From: CAYMZZ01 sp047600605
GTDB lineage: Bacteria > Bacteroidota > Bacteroidia > Chitinophagales > Chitinophagaceae
Assembly: GCA_047600605.1 (NCBI GenBank)
Contig: JASGKK010000001.1
Coordinates: forward strand, 558,001-622,000
Reading direction: 5' to 3'
Length of the DNA stretch: 64,000 nt
Within the stretch, counting starts at the first letter, position 1. Each line of letters begins with the position of its first letter. Made by a program: the position numbers and the translations under genes. Shown here one piece after another: positions 16,397 to 24,712 of the stretch. The notes beneath the pieces were generated by a model. It worked only from the letters and a program-made list of their open reading frames with translations. It was not told the DNA's origin and ran no database searches.

Positions 16397-17152
16397 TTAC
16401 CTTGTCGTATACCCTCCATTGGCGAAGATGGTCTGCCCGGTGATCCACCAGCCTTCTGATACGAGAAACTCTACCAGCGGCGCGATGTCATTGATGTCGG
16501 TAAGGCCACCCAGGGCTGAAGCCGATTTGTGATAGGCTACTGCATCGGGGCTTTCCTGTCCATAGAAGAAAGGCGTATCCATAGGGCCGGGCGCCACGGC
16601 TGTGACGGAGATACCTCTTGCACCAAATTCTTTGGAAGCAGCGCGGGTAAAATGCTCCACCGGTGCTTTCATGCCTTCGTAGGTAGAATACAAACCGGTA
16701 TAGGCTGCCAGCAGTGAGGTCACGATGGTACAGATCTTTCCATTATCATTTAATTTTTTACCGGCTTCCTGGATAAAGAAATAAGCGACTTTGGAATTGA
16801 TATCAGACATGCTGTCGTACTCTGCTTCGGTAGTATCTACAAAAGGTTTCTTCAATACTTTGCCAACAGTGTTGATAGCAATGTCAATGCCGCCAAAACG
16901 TTCAATAACTGCATCGAAAAAACGGGTGATATTTTTTACATCCGTCAGATCACCCTGAAATAACAGGGCTTCTGCGCCGGCCTGCTCCACTTCCCTGAGT
17001 GTCTTTTCCGCATCAGCTTTCGTGCTTTCGCTGTTGTAGTGTATGGCGAGCTTTGCTCCCTTTGCAGCAAAATCGCGGCTTAGCAGGCCGCCCAGGTTTT
17101 TGGCCCCGCCTGCAATAAGAATTACTTTTCCTTTTACATCATTCCTTGCCAT
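16397..17152 (-). CDS. Short-chain dehydrogenase/reductase
   Basis: A classical SDR fold oxidoreductase using NAD(P)(H). The cofactor loop GGAKNLGG is near residue 15, and NTVGK (in place of NNAG) near 95. Catalytic Ser is in IVTSLL and the YxxxK pair is YEGMK. I start it at the ATG at 17150-17152 (MARNDVKGKVILIAGG); the 17 in-frame codons before it do not fit the family. The final WWITGQTIFANGGYT is the usual SDR C-terminus. Substrate unknown. The AraC-type regulator gene lies 81 bp upstream on the same strand and is a likely partner. Confidence 0.85.
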   Translation of the reverse strand: MARNDVKGKVILIAGGAKNLGGLLSRDFAAKGAKLAIHYNSESTKADAEKTLREVEQAGAEALLFQGDLTDVKNITRFFDAVIERFGGIDIAINTVGKVLKKPFVDTTEAEYDSMSDINSKVAYFFIQEAGKKLNDNGKICTIVTSLLAAYTGLYSTYEGMKAPVEHFTRAASKEFGARGISVTAVAPGPMDTPFFYGQESPDAVAYHKSASALGGLTDINDIAPLVEFLVSEGWWITGQTIFANGGYTTR

Positions 17153-17233
17153 TATGATATGTTTTTGATTTAAGGCAAAGGTCAATGATGCAGGAGGCTG
17201 CATAATGGTGAACTTTTCGGAATTTTCAGTTAT

Positions 17234-17608
17234 TCACTTATTTAATTTCCGGAAGTCACCGGGCGTAAGCCCGGTCCATTTCTTGAAAAACTTGGAGAAA
17301 TTGGAAGGATCATAGGTAAGTGTCCATGCAATATCGGATACGGGAGTATCGGATTCTGTCAGCAATTGTTTAGCCTTATCGATAATGCGCGCATCATAAA
17401 AATGACAGGGATGATGCCCCATCGTTTTCTGAACAGTATCTGTCAGATGTGTATGTGAAACGGCCAGTTGGCTGGCGATCTGGGCAAGTTGCATCAATTC
17501 AGTCGCACGGCCGCTCACCACATCTTCGATATGACGATCTATAAATTCCAGGTATCTTTCTGTTATTTCCCGGGCTCTTTTTGATCCGGAGTTATTATCA
17601 CCAGCCAT
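17234..17608 (-). CDS. AraC-type helix-turn-helix transcriptional regulator
   Basis: The C-terminal 100 residues form an AraC/XylS DNA-binding domain. The first helix-turn-helix is LAQIASQLAVSHTHLTDTVQ, the linker is FYDARIIDKAKQLL, and the second helix-turn-helix is VSDIAWTLTYDPSNFSKFFK followed by GLTPGDFRK. I favour the ATG at 17606-17608 (MAGDNNSGSKRAREITERYL), giving 124 residues, because the in-frame upstream extension has no family resemblance. A short stand-alone domain with no effector domain is unusual for AraC but common in this small subfamily. It probably controls the adjacent SDR gene. Confidence 0.8.
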   Translation of the reverse strand: MAGDNNSGSKRAREITERYLEFIDRHIEDVVSGRATELMQLAQIASQLAVSHTHLTDTVQKTMGHHPCHFYDARIIDKAKQLLTESDTPVSDIAWTLTYDPSNFSKFFKKWTGLTPGDFRKLNK

Positions 17609-17794
17609 ATGAATACTATCCCGATTGATTAATGGCAAAGGTATCCATTCCTCCAAACTGCCGGCAAATATTTTGCACAACGCTCCTTCTGTGAGTATCA
17701 TCATTATTCCTGCTATTCGTAAAGATTTACCGGCCTGAGGTGTAATTTTTCCTGCAGGCAGCACAAAAAATGACAGATTTGATAAAACCGGTTT

Positions 17795-18283
17795 ATGAAA
17801 GTCTCTTCGCTTTTTTTATCATCGTCGCTGATCTGGTATGTCTGCATGAGTTCCTGTTTGCAGCATCAACCAACAACCAGCCTCTTCGCCGGCAGCACCC
17901 CCTGCAATGCCTGGGTTAATGCTGCATTATTTATAAAGCCAGCCGATACCTGTGCTTTTATGAAATGGGAACTCAGCCTGTTTGACAATGGGAAGGACAG
18001 CAGCTTTTCGTTACAGGTCTCTTACGGAGACTATCTCCCCAATACACCCAATTTCGCGGGCGGAGGAAAAAAGCTGTCTGCAATGGGGCGTGTGTATACA
18101 ACAACGACCAGCAGAAATAATAGTCTGTACAGAATACTCGAGCTCAACAGCAAAGAGTTGAATGAACGGCTGAGGTTTATTGTACTGGACAGCAATATCC
18201 TTCATTTTATATACCCTACAGGTGATCTGATAAAGGGAGATGAAGGCCATGGGTTCGTATTAAACAAAATAAACACCCGCTAA
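17795..18283 (+). CDS. Secreted protein, paralogue of the next gene
   Basis: A 162-residue protein with an N-terminal signal ending in a possible lipobox (CMSSC). The mature part has FAGSTPCNAWVNA, then CAFMKWELSLFDNG and a beta-rich remainder ending FVLNKINTR. The pattern (F-x-G-x-TPC, then C-x-x-MKW-x-LSL-(Y/F)) is shared with the gene 9 bp downstream, so the two are tandem paralogues that have diverged strongly. The G-x-TPC start resembles the NlpE/META-type beta-barrel lipoproteins but lacks the CxxC of NlpE. Function unknown. Confidence 0.65.
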   Translation: MKVSSLFLSSSLIWYVCMSSCLQHQPTTSLFAGSTPCNAWVNAALFIKPADTCAFMKWELSLFDNGKDSSFSLQVSYGDYLPNTPNFAGGGKKLSAMGRVYTTTTSRNNSLYRILELNSKELNERLRFIVLDSNILHFIYPTGDLIKGDEGHGFVLNKINTR

Positions 18284-18292
18284 TATCAGCAT

Positions 18293-18757
18293 ATGAAAAC
18301 AATAATTCTGTTATTTACCTGTTATGCATGCCTGACGCCAGGCAGGACAATTGCACAAACGAATGCTGAACGAGCCAGTCTCCTTGGTCACTTCGATGGC
18401 AGAACTCCCTGCCAGGAACTTGCCCGTTTGCTACAGGAGCCCACTATCCCGGAATGTATAAAAATGAAATGGAGGCTATCGCTTTATCAGAGTGAATCAG
18501 GCAATACAGCCGGCACTTTTCGCCTGGAAGGTTTTAAATTCAGAGGAGATCATGTATTGAACGGCACCTGGCGACTCACGACAGGTACCGCCGCCGATCC
18601 GCAGGCGTCCGTGTACCAGCTTGACATACCAAAACGCCCAACCCTTTTTCTGTTAAAAGCTGGTCCTGAAGTCCTGCTTTTTCTTGATGAAAAGAAAAAT
18701 ATACTCGTTGGAAACAGGAATTTCAGTTACGCTTTATATAAGGCAAAAGAAAACTAG
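18293..18757 (+). CDS. Secreted NlpE-like small protein, paralogue of the previous gene
   Basis: A 154-residue protein with a cleavable signal peptide (ending near RTIAQT). The mature part begins HFDGRTPCQELARLL, then PECIKMKWRLSLYQS, FRLEGFKFRG and a C-terminal VLLFLDEKKNILVGNRNFSY. The last motif recurs in Bacteroidota copper-resistance NlpE-like hypothetical proteins known to me; I cannot confirm a domain call. It probably forms an operon with its paralogue (9-bp gap). Expected location is the periplasm or outer membrane. Confidence 0.65.
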   Translation: MKTIILLFTCYACLTPGRTIAQTNAERASLLGHFDGRTPCQELARLLQEPTIPECIKMKWRLSLYQSESGNTAGTFRLEGFKFRGDHVLNGTWRLTTGTAADPQASVYQLDIPKRPTLFLLKAGPEVLLFLDEKKNILVGNRNFSYALYKAKEN

Positions 18758-18860
18758 TCAGCTTCTTTTCATTTTATGTCTTGAATGACTGAGCAAATAA
18801 CACCCTGTGTATAATCTCCATAAAAATGACTTACCTTTTGTAAGAATCAAAATACCACTT

Positions 18861-19232
18861 ATGCAATTAGGAGCTTTTTCAATCAGTCTTGCCGTAAAAG
18901 ACCTCAAGGTATCGCGTCAGTTCTATGAGGCGCTGGGATTTACCGTGCTGGGTGGCGCTGAAGCGCAACGCTATCTTATCATGAAAAATGGTAACGCATT
19001 GGTTGGCCTGTTTCAGGGAATGTTTGAAAACAATATACTCACTTTCAATCCTGGCTGGGATGAAAATGCGCAGCCATTCAATCCCTTTGATGATGTGAGA
19101 GCCATTCAGCAACAGATCAAAAAAGCAGGCATCCAGCCAGTAACCGAAGCAGATGAAAACGGATCTGGCCCCGGCCATCTGATTGTGGTTGATCCCGATG
19201 GCAATACCATCCTGATCGATCAGCATCGTTGA
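18861..19232 (+). CDS. VOC (glyoxalase/bleomycin-resistance fold) protein
   Basis: A 123-residue vicinal-oxygen-chelate fold protein. It starts at the ATG at 18861 (MQLGAFSISLAVKDLKVSRQ), which gives the usual first beta-strand. FYEALGFTVLGG is the typical helix and turn. GHLIVVDPDGNTILIDQH is the standard final strand with metal-ligand Glu replaced by Asp/Ile. Substrate unknown. The ankyrin gene starts 9 bp after the stop, so the two are probably co-transcribed. Confidence 0.85.
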   Translation: MQLGAFSISLAVKDLKVSRQFYEALGFTVLGGAEAQRYLIMKNGNALVGLFQGMFENNILTFNPGWDENAQPFNPFDDVRAIQQQIKKAGIQPVTEADENGSGPGHLIVVDPDGNTILIDQHR

Positions 19233-19241
19233 TTTTTATTT

Positions 19242-20459
19242 ATGCAATCACTCCCGCTATATACAGGTATTGCTGAGTATATACAACAGGCTGCGCAATT
19301 GTATGCAGCCTGCCAGGCAGGAGATCGCAAAGCGCTGCAATCCATCCGCAATTACCATCCGCATTTCAGTCAGTTGTCTGACGAGGCCTTTCGTCAGAGT
19401 TCCATTACTATAGAAGATGTACGTCTTGCTATCGCCCGATACAATTATTTTGACAACTGGCATCAATTGACTGATTGGATAGTCGAAGTGAACAAAGAAA
19501 ATTCAACTGTGGCTGAGTTTGAGACTGCTGCAGAAGCTGTGATGTCGGGCGATACAACCACCCTGCAAAAAATGCTGAAAAAAAATCCCGCGCTGATCCA
19601 TGCCCGTTCCCTGCGTCCACATCACTCCACTCTATTGCATTATATCGGGGCCAACGGAGTAGAAAATCAGCGTACCCCATCCAATGCAATCGACGTATTG
19701 ACATTATTGCTCGATGCTGGTGCCGAAGTAGATGCTACTGCAGATATGTATGGCGGTGGGATCACCACACTTGGACTGGTGGCTACCAGCATCTGGCCTG
19801 CCAAAGCAGGCGTGTTGATACCATTGATGGAGGCATTGCTACAGGCCGAAGCCGTCATAAAAGGTGGTGTACAGGGGTGTCTGCATAACGGCCGGCCTGA
19901 AGCGGCCGACTTCCTCGCCCGCAGGGGAGCCACGCTTGACCTCGAAGGTGCTGCTGGTGTTGGCCGGCTGGATCTCGTAAAAGAATATTTCGATAAGAAT
20001 GGAAGCCTGAAAGCTGCTGACATGCAACCGCAACTGGAGTTGGGGTTTGTATGGGCCTGTGAATTTGGCCATACAGATGTGGTCGGATACCTGTTAACCT
20101 GCGGACTTGATCCAAACCTGGAAGTAGATGGTATGTATGGCCTTCACTGGGCACTTATTGGCGGGCATACAGACATCGTCCGGTTGCTCATTGCTAAGGG
20201 TGCATCGCTCGAAGTCAGAAACAAATATGGCGGTACTGCTCTGGGTGCCGGCATCTGGGCACTCATCAACAGCGATCCGGTATACCGATGGCCAAAAGAT
20301 CAGGTTGTTGATTATTTCCTGTTGCTTGAAATACTGCTGCAAGCTGGCGCTATTGCAGAGCCGGATCTCCTGCAATGGCTCGCCCTGGAAGAAGAAATAC
20401 CCACTGATAAAAAGGAAAAGCTGACGGCACTCCTGATCCGCAATAAAGCTGATAACTAA
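19242..20459 (+). CDS. Ankyrin-repeat protein
   Basis: A 405-residue protein. The N-terminal 95 residues are helical. Ankyrin repeats follow: HHSTLLHYIGANGVE, AIDVLTLLLDAGAEVDATADMYGG, RPEAADFLARRGATLDLEGAAGVGRLDLVKEYF, GHTDVVGYLLTCGLDPNLEV, YGLHWALIGGHTDIVRLLIAKGASLEVRNKYGG and a last partial unit. No signal peptide is seen, so it should be a cytoplasmic protein-binding scaffold. The VOC protein is its likely operon partner. The final codons lie inside a 172-bp tandem duplication, so its 3' end is repeated downstream. Confidence 0.85.
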   Translation: MQSLPLYTGIAEYIQQAAQLYAACQAGDRKALQSIRNYHPHFSQLSDEAFRQSSITIEDVRLAIARYNYFDNWHQLTDWIVEVNKENSTVAEFETAAEAVMSGDTTTLQKMLKKNPALIHARSLRPHHSTLLHYIGANGVENQRTPSNAIDVLTLLLDAGAEVDATADMYGGGITTLGLVATSIWPAKAGVLIPLMEALLQAEAVIKGGVQGCLHNGRPEAADFLARRGATLDLEGAAGVGRLDLVKEYFDKNGSLKAADMQPQLELGFVWACEFGHTDVVGYLLTCGLDPNLEVDGMYGLHWALIGGHTDIVRLLIAKGASLEVRNKYGGTALGAGIWALINSDPVYRWPKDQVVDYFLLLEILLQAGAIAEPDLLQWLALEEEIPTDKKEKLTALLIRNKADN

Positions 20460-20784
20460 CAGATGTACTTTTTAATATCCTCACCACCACATTAGCATAT
20501 CAGCATATTCTCTTCCACATCTTCAAATCTTCAAATTTTCAAATCATCCAATCATCCTTTATGTATACATTTTCTCAGCGTTTATCACCAATAATTCCGC
20601 GTTCAACATCCGCTATAAAGCTGATAGCTGACAGATATACTTTTTAATATCCTCACCACCACATTAGCATATCAGCATATTCTCTTCCACATCTTCAAAT
20701 CTTCAAATTTTCAAATCATCCAATCATCCTTTATGTATACGTTTTCTCAGCGTTTATCACCAATAATTCCGCGTTCAACATCTT
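20441..20784. repeat. 172-bp tandem duplication covering the ankyrin gene 3' end
   Basis: Copy 1 (20441-20612) starts in the last codons of the ankyrin gene (ATAAAGCTGATAACTAAC). Copy 2 (20613-20784) repeats it with about six substitutions, including the former stop region. Both copies contain inverted-orientation family B then family A words (about 20491-20550 and 20663-20722). The 20460-20859 gap holds nothing else. Confidence 0.9.
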
Positions 20785-20859
20785 CCTCATCCGACGCCGG
20801 CTGACTGTCTTTTCTTTTATGTTCCTTTGCGGTACCATTTTTTTAATGAACCTATTCAG

Positions 20860-21792
20860 ATGAAAGCAGTCATTGTCAGGAAATACGGAGGACCGGGAGT
20901 TTTACAGATTTCTACCAGCGAAAAACCGGTACCACGCAGCAGGGAAGTTCTTATTAAAATCTGCTATGCTACCGTATCGACCGGCACAGTGCTGCTTCGC
21001 AGAGGCAAAGTGCCTGACTCTCCCATACTGACCATCCTGATGCGTTTGATCTTCGGCATCACTGGCCCGCGACAACAAATACCCGGAATAGAATTTTCGG
21101 GTATTGTGCAGGAGGTTGGAGCAGATGTCCTGTCATTTAAAAAAGGAGATGAAGTTTATGGCACCACTACCGGTCTGAAAAAAGGTGCCTATGCCGAATA
21201 CATCTGTACTCCGGAAAAATGGAAATGGGGAGTCATTGCCCATAGGCCAAAAGAGCTGACACTGGAAGAAGCAGCGGCACTTCCCGTCGGTGCCATGACT
21301 GCACTCGAGCTGCTGACGAAGGCCCGGATAAGTACCGGTGATCGTGTGCTTATTACCGGCGCTTCGGGCAATGTGGGCAATTATGCGGTGCAGATAGCCC
21401 GGTACTATGGTGCCCGGGTAACAGCCGTATGCGGCACGGCCAATACGGAATGGGTAAAAGCAACCGGCGCCGATGAGGTGATTGATTATAAGAAGCAGGA
21501 CCCGGCCCATCTCTCAGACAGGTTTGATATTGTCTTCGAAGCATCCGGACGCATGAAACATTCATTGCTAAAACCGCTGTTGACAAAGAAGGGAAGATTT
21601 ATTTCCGTAAAATCGCTCACCAGTGAAAACAACGAGAAACTTAGCAGTATTCATAAAATGATTGAAGCGGGCAAACTACGGCCGGTAATAGACCGTGTTT
21701 ATCCATTCGATCAGATGGTGGAAGCCCATCGCTACTTCGATGAGGGCAAAAAAGGCAATGTGGTGATAGAGATCGCCGGCAATCTCCGGTAA
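20860..21792 (+). CDS. Medium-chain dehydrogenase/reductase (quinone oxidoreductase-like)
   Basis: A 310-residue NAD(P)-dependent MDR protein. Start ATG at 20860 (MKAVIVRKYGGPGVL). The GroES-like half includes PGIEFSGIVQEVG and GDEVYGTT. The nucleotide-binding half has AALPVGAMTALELL followed by VLITGASGNVGNYAVQIARYYGARVTAV, split by the usual AxGxxG-type loop. The structural zinc cysteines of alcohol dehydrogenases are absent, so it is closer to zeta-crystallin and enoyl reductases. Substrate unknown. It stands alone between the duplication and the mlaD-like gene. Confidence 0.85.
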   Translation: MKAVIVRKYGGPGVLQISTSEKPVPRSREVLIKICYATVSTGTVLLRRGKVPDSPILTILMRLIFGITGPRQQIPGIEFSGIVQEVGADVLSFKKGDEVYGTTTGLKKGAYAEYICTPEKWKWGVIAHRPKELTLEEAAALPVGAMTALELLTKARISTGDRVLITGASGNVGNYAVQIARYYGARVTAVCGTANTEWVKATGADEVIDYKKQDPAHLSDRFDIVFEASGRMKHSLLKPLLTKKGRFISVKSLTSENNEKLSSIHKMIEAGKLRPVIDRVYPFDQMVEAHRYFDEGKKGNVVIEIAGNLR

Positions 21793-21994
21793 AAAACGCC
21801 TTCAGTCATATACCCTGCCCGGCAGATTACCCTATTTAATAAATAAGGTGACCATCAGTCCATTATGGTTTCACCGGCAACCCTGCGGCCTATCGGTTTC
21901 CATGACGCCTTTTCCTGCCAGGCGCACTGTATATCTGTTCTAATCCGTTTAGAAATAATTAGTTAATTTGGCACCCGGAAACCATACCGCTATC

Positions 21995-22984
21995 ATGAAA
22001 ATCAACAAAGAAACGAAGGTTGGCATCCTCACGCTGGTTGCCCTGGGCTTATTGATTGCCGGGTTCAACTTCCTGAAAGGACGTGATGTGTTTAACCGTA
22101 CCAAAAAAATCTATGCTGTATTTGATAAGCTGGGTGCACTGGCCAAATCAAATGAGGTAAAAATAAACGGGCTCACCATTGGTTCCGTTTACGACATGGA
22201 AGAGACCGATAAAAATGTAAGCGGCATCAAAGTCACCATTAGCCTGAGCCGCGATATTAATATTCCCAGCAATTCTGTAGCCTATATATCTGCTCCTATT
22301 GCCGGTCTTGGTTCCAGTACTATCCTGATCGAAAAAGGAGATGCCGCCACCTACCTCAAGGATGGCGATATCATCAATACCCGAATTGATGAAGGTTTGC
22401 TGGGCGGGCTTACGGCAGAAGTGTCCCCTACTCTTGCCAAGATCCGCAATGCACTTGATTCGCTCAACCGGGTATTTGGTAATATCAACAAGTTGTTTGA
22501 TTCACAAACCAAGGGCAACCTGCAGGCCACTATTGCCAATCTTCACACCACTACGCAGTCGCTCAGTCAGCTGATGGATTCCAAAAACGGGCCTGTGGCA
22601 CAGACACTGGATAATGTAAACAGCATTACCGGCAACTTCCGCAAAAACAACGACAGCATTACCGCCATTATCAATAATACCAAACGGTTTACCGATCAAC
22701 TGTCGGCCATGGATCTCAAACAAACTATGGATACCCTGCAGGCGGCTATCGTAACGCTAAAAAGCACAATTGGTAAAATATCCAGCAGTGAAGGGTCACT
22801 GGGTGCATTGATCAATGACCGGCAATTATATAATAAACTGACTGATGTGTTGCTAAGCTCAGAAATATTGCTCGACGACCTGCGCACTCATCCCAAACGC
22901 TACGTTAATTTTTCCATTTTTGGCAAGAAGGACAAAGGCGGCGCTTTAACTTCGCCCAGCAAAAAAGACACAATCCCCCAGTGA
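21995..22984 (+). CDS. MlaD/MCE-family lipid-transport protein
   Basis: A 329-residue protein starting at the ATG at 21995 (MKINKETKVGILTLVALGLL). One transmembrane helix (about 9-25) ends in FNFLKGRDVF. The MCE domain covers about 35-115 (VFDKLGALAKSNEVKINGLT, GSVYDM, VAYISAPIAGLGSSTILIE). A long coiled-coil-rich region follows and ends in KKDKGGALTSPSKKD. MCE proteins shuttle phospholipids between membranes. The gene for the OstA-like protein overlaps by 4 bp, pointing to translational coupling and a shared envelope role. MlaE and MlaF are not in this window. The 200-bp gap before it shows nothing notable. Confidence 0.85.
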   Translation: MKINKETKVGILTLVALGLLIAGFNFLKGRDVFNRTKKIYAVFDKLGALAKSNEVKINGLTIGSVYDMEETDKNVSGIKVTISLSRDINIPSNSVAYISAPIAGLGSSTILIEKGDAATYLKDGDIINTRIDEGLLGGLTAEVSPTLAKIRNALDSLNRVFGNINKLFDSQTKGNLQATIANLHTTTQSLSQLMDSKNGPVAQTLDNVNSITGNFRKNNDSITAIINNTKRFTDQLSAMDLKQTMDTLQAAIVTLKSTIGKISSSEGSLGALINDRQLYNKLTDVLLSSEILLDDLRTHPKRYVNFSIFGKKDKGGALTSPSKKDTIPQ

Positions 22985-24624
22985 GTTTCCGACCAACGCG
23001 TAAATCCTTTCTGACCTGGCTAAGCCTGCTGGCCATGCTGCTATTGCTGCATCCTGCATTGAAAGCCCAGGAGCCGGTACCCAATGCCAACGGACAGATC
23101 GGCGATACCACCAAACGAATCGAGATCTTAAGAAATACCCGCACGCTCACGTTTAAAACCATTGACGATAGCACACGCCTTACGATTGTAGCCGGCGATG
23201 TAAAATTGCGGCAGGGCAATACCATTATCACCTGCGACAGTGCTGTACTCAACAGCCGGACCAATATTTTCGAAGCCTGGCGCAAAGTGCATATCAATGA
23301 TGGCGACACGGCAGATATCTATTCCGATCACCTTCGCTACCTGGGCACCGAAAAAATTGCCTACCTCGACGGCAATGTACGGCTCACCGATGGTAAAGGC
23401 ACCCTTACCACGCCCGACCTGGAGTATAACATGGAAACCAACCTGGGTATCTATAAAAACGGGGGTAAAGTAATCAACGGAAAATCTGTGCTCACCAGTA
23501 AGGAAGGCTGGTATTATGCTGACCTGAAGGATGTTTATTTTAAGCAAAACGTATCGCTCAAAGATCCGGCTTATTCCATTTCCACCGATTCGATGCTGTA
23601 TAACACGCAAACCAAAACCACCCGGTTTATTGCGCAGACAAAGATTGTAGATACCAGTGGCGTGGAGATTTATACCCGTGAAGGTTTTTATAACCAGGAG
23701 ACAAAAGAAGCCAATTTTGGCCGGCGGCCACTGATCAAAGATGTAAAGAACAAAAGAACTGTTATTGGAGATAATATCATTCAAAACGACAGCATCTACC
23801 AGGCTACCGGCAACGCCGTAGTCATTGATTCTGTACAGGGCACGACGCTGTTGGGTGGCATAATTATTCAAAATAAAAAGACGGAAGCCATCCTGGCCAC
23901 CCGTAAGCCATTGCTGATCGTAAAGCAAAACAATGATTCCATTTATGTAACAGCCGACACACTCTTTAGCGCCCGGCTCAGCGATCGTTTTAGTATGGAT
24001 TCGATTGTAACCGATACGGTAAAAGGCATCAAGGTTGCCCGCTTCAATGAAAAGGATAGCAGCAACCGGTATTTTGAAGCGTTTCGCAACGTACGCATCT
24101 TCAACGACAGCCTCCAGGCTGTCTGCGATAGTATGTTTTACAGCCTGCGCGATTCTGTTTTCCGCCTCTACCAGGATCCGATCGTATGGGCGCAAAACAG
24201 CCAGGTCACCGGCGATACCATTTTATTATTTACAAAAAATAAAAAAGCCGACCGCGTAGAAGCCTTTCCCAATGGATTTATGATAAATCATGTGGAGAAT
24301 GAGGTTTATAATCAAATCAAAGGATCGCGTATCAATGGCTGGTTCCTCGATGGAAATATAGATTCAGTCAGGGCCAAGGGATTTGCTGAATGCATTTATT
24401 ATATCCAGGGCGATGACAGCGCCTATACCGGCGTCAACCAATCAGCCTGTGATATCATCGACATCTATTTTGACCAGAAAGAGCTGGATAAAGTAGTCTT
24501 CCGCAGCCAGGTCACCGGCACCATCTGGCCTATCCAGCAAAAGAGGCCCGACGAAATGAAGCTCACCAATTTCCGCTGGCTGGAAGCAAGAAGACCGAAG
24601 ACGAAATTTGAAATGTTCGAATAA
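22981..24624 (+). CDS. OstA-like (LptA/OstA jellyroll) protein
   Basis: A 547-residue secreted protein. It starts with GTG at 22981, inside a GTGA overlap with the mlaD-like stop. The signal peptide ends near LKAQE. The mature part shows the repetitive OstA/LptA strand pattern across about 50-250 (VAGDVKLRQGNTIITCDSAV, VRLTDGKGTLTTPDLEYNME, LTSKEGWYYADLKDVYFKQN). Further similar repeats run to about 470. Function by analogy is periplasmic binding of LPS or another amphiphile. The distinct LptD gene is 14 kb away. Confidence 0.8.
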   Translation: MSFRPTRKSFLTWLSLLAMLLLLHPALKAQEPVPNANGQIGDTTKRIEILRNTRTLTFKTIDDSTRLTIVAGDVKLRQGNTIITCDSAVLNSRTNIFEAWRKVHINDGDTADIYSDHLRYLGTEKIAYLDGNVRLTDGKGTLTTPDLEYNMETNLGIYKNGGKVINGKSVLTSKEGWYYADLKDVYFKQNVSLKDPAYSISTDSMLYNTQTKTTRFIAQTKIVDTSGVEIYTREGFYNQETKEANFGRRPLIKDVKNKRTVIGDNIIQNDSIYQATGNAVVIDSVQGTTLLGGIIIQNKKTEAILATRKPLLIVKQNNDSIYVTADTLFSARLSDRFSMDSIVTDTVKGIKVARFNEKDSSNRYFEAFRNVRIFNDSLQAVCDSMFYSLRDSVFRLYQDPIVWAQNSQVTGDTILLFTKNKKADRVEAFPNGFMINHVENEVYNQIKGSRINGWFLDGNIDSVRAKGFAECIYYIQGDDSAYTGVNQSACDIIDIYFDQKELDKVVFRSQVTGTIWPIQQKRPDEMKLTNFRWLEARRPKTKFEMFE

Positions 24625-24638
24625 GTGGACAGTGAACA

Positions 24639-24712
24639 GATGTTTAAGAGTTTAAAGGTATAGTGCCTGCTTCGGCAAGCATTTTTATATCTTTAAACAT
24701 TTATACTTTTTC
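24639..24712. repeat. Family C inverted pair between convergent genes
   Basis: Forward words (GTTTAAGA, GTTTAAAG, GTATAG) and inverted words (TTTAAACA, TTTATACT) flank the UUCG terminator. The inverted arm enters the 3' end of nhaA, whose TAA stop is part of a GTTTAAAG word. Confidence 0.6.
24664..24686 (+). terminator. Intrinsic terminator with UUCG loop
   Basis: TGCCTGC pairs with GCAAGCA (one C-A mismatch) around a TTCG tetraloop and is followed by TTTTT. It lies 40 bp after the OstA-like stop. Family C words surround it (24639-24662 forward, 24687-24712 inverted), so it is nested in a longer inverted pair. Confidence 0.75.

Noticed and set aside
23128..24195. 355-codon minus-strand open frame inside the OstA-like gene
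   Set aside because: The plus-strand frame has a signal peptide, OstA repeats and translational coupling; the antisense product matches nothing.
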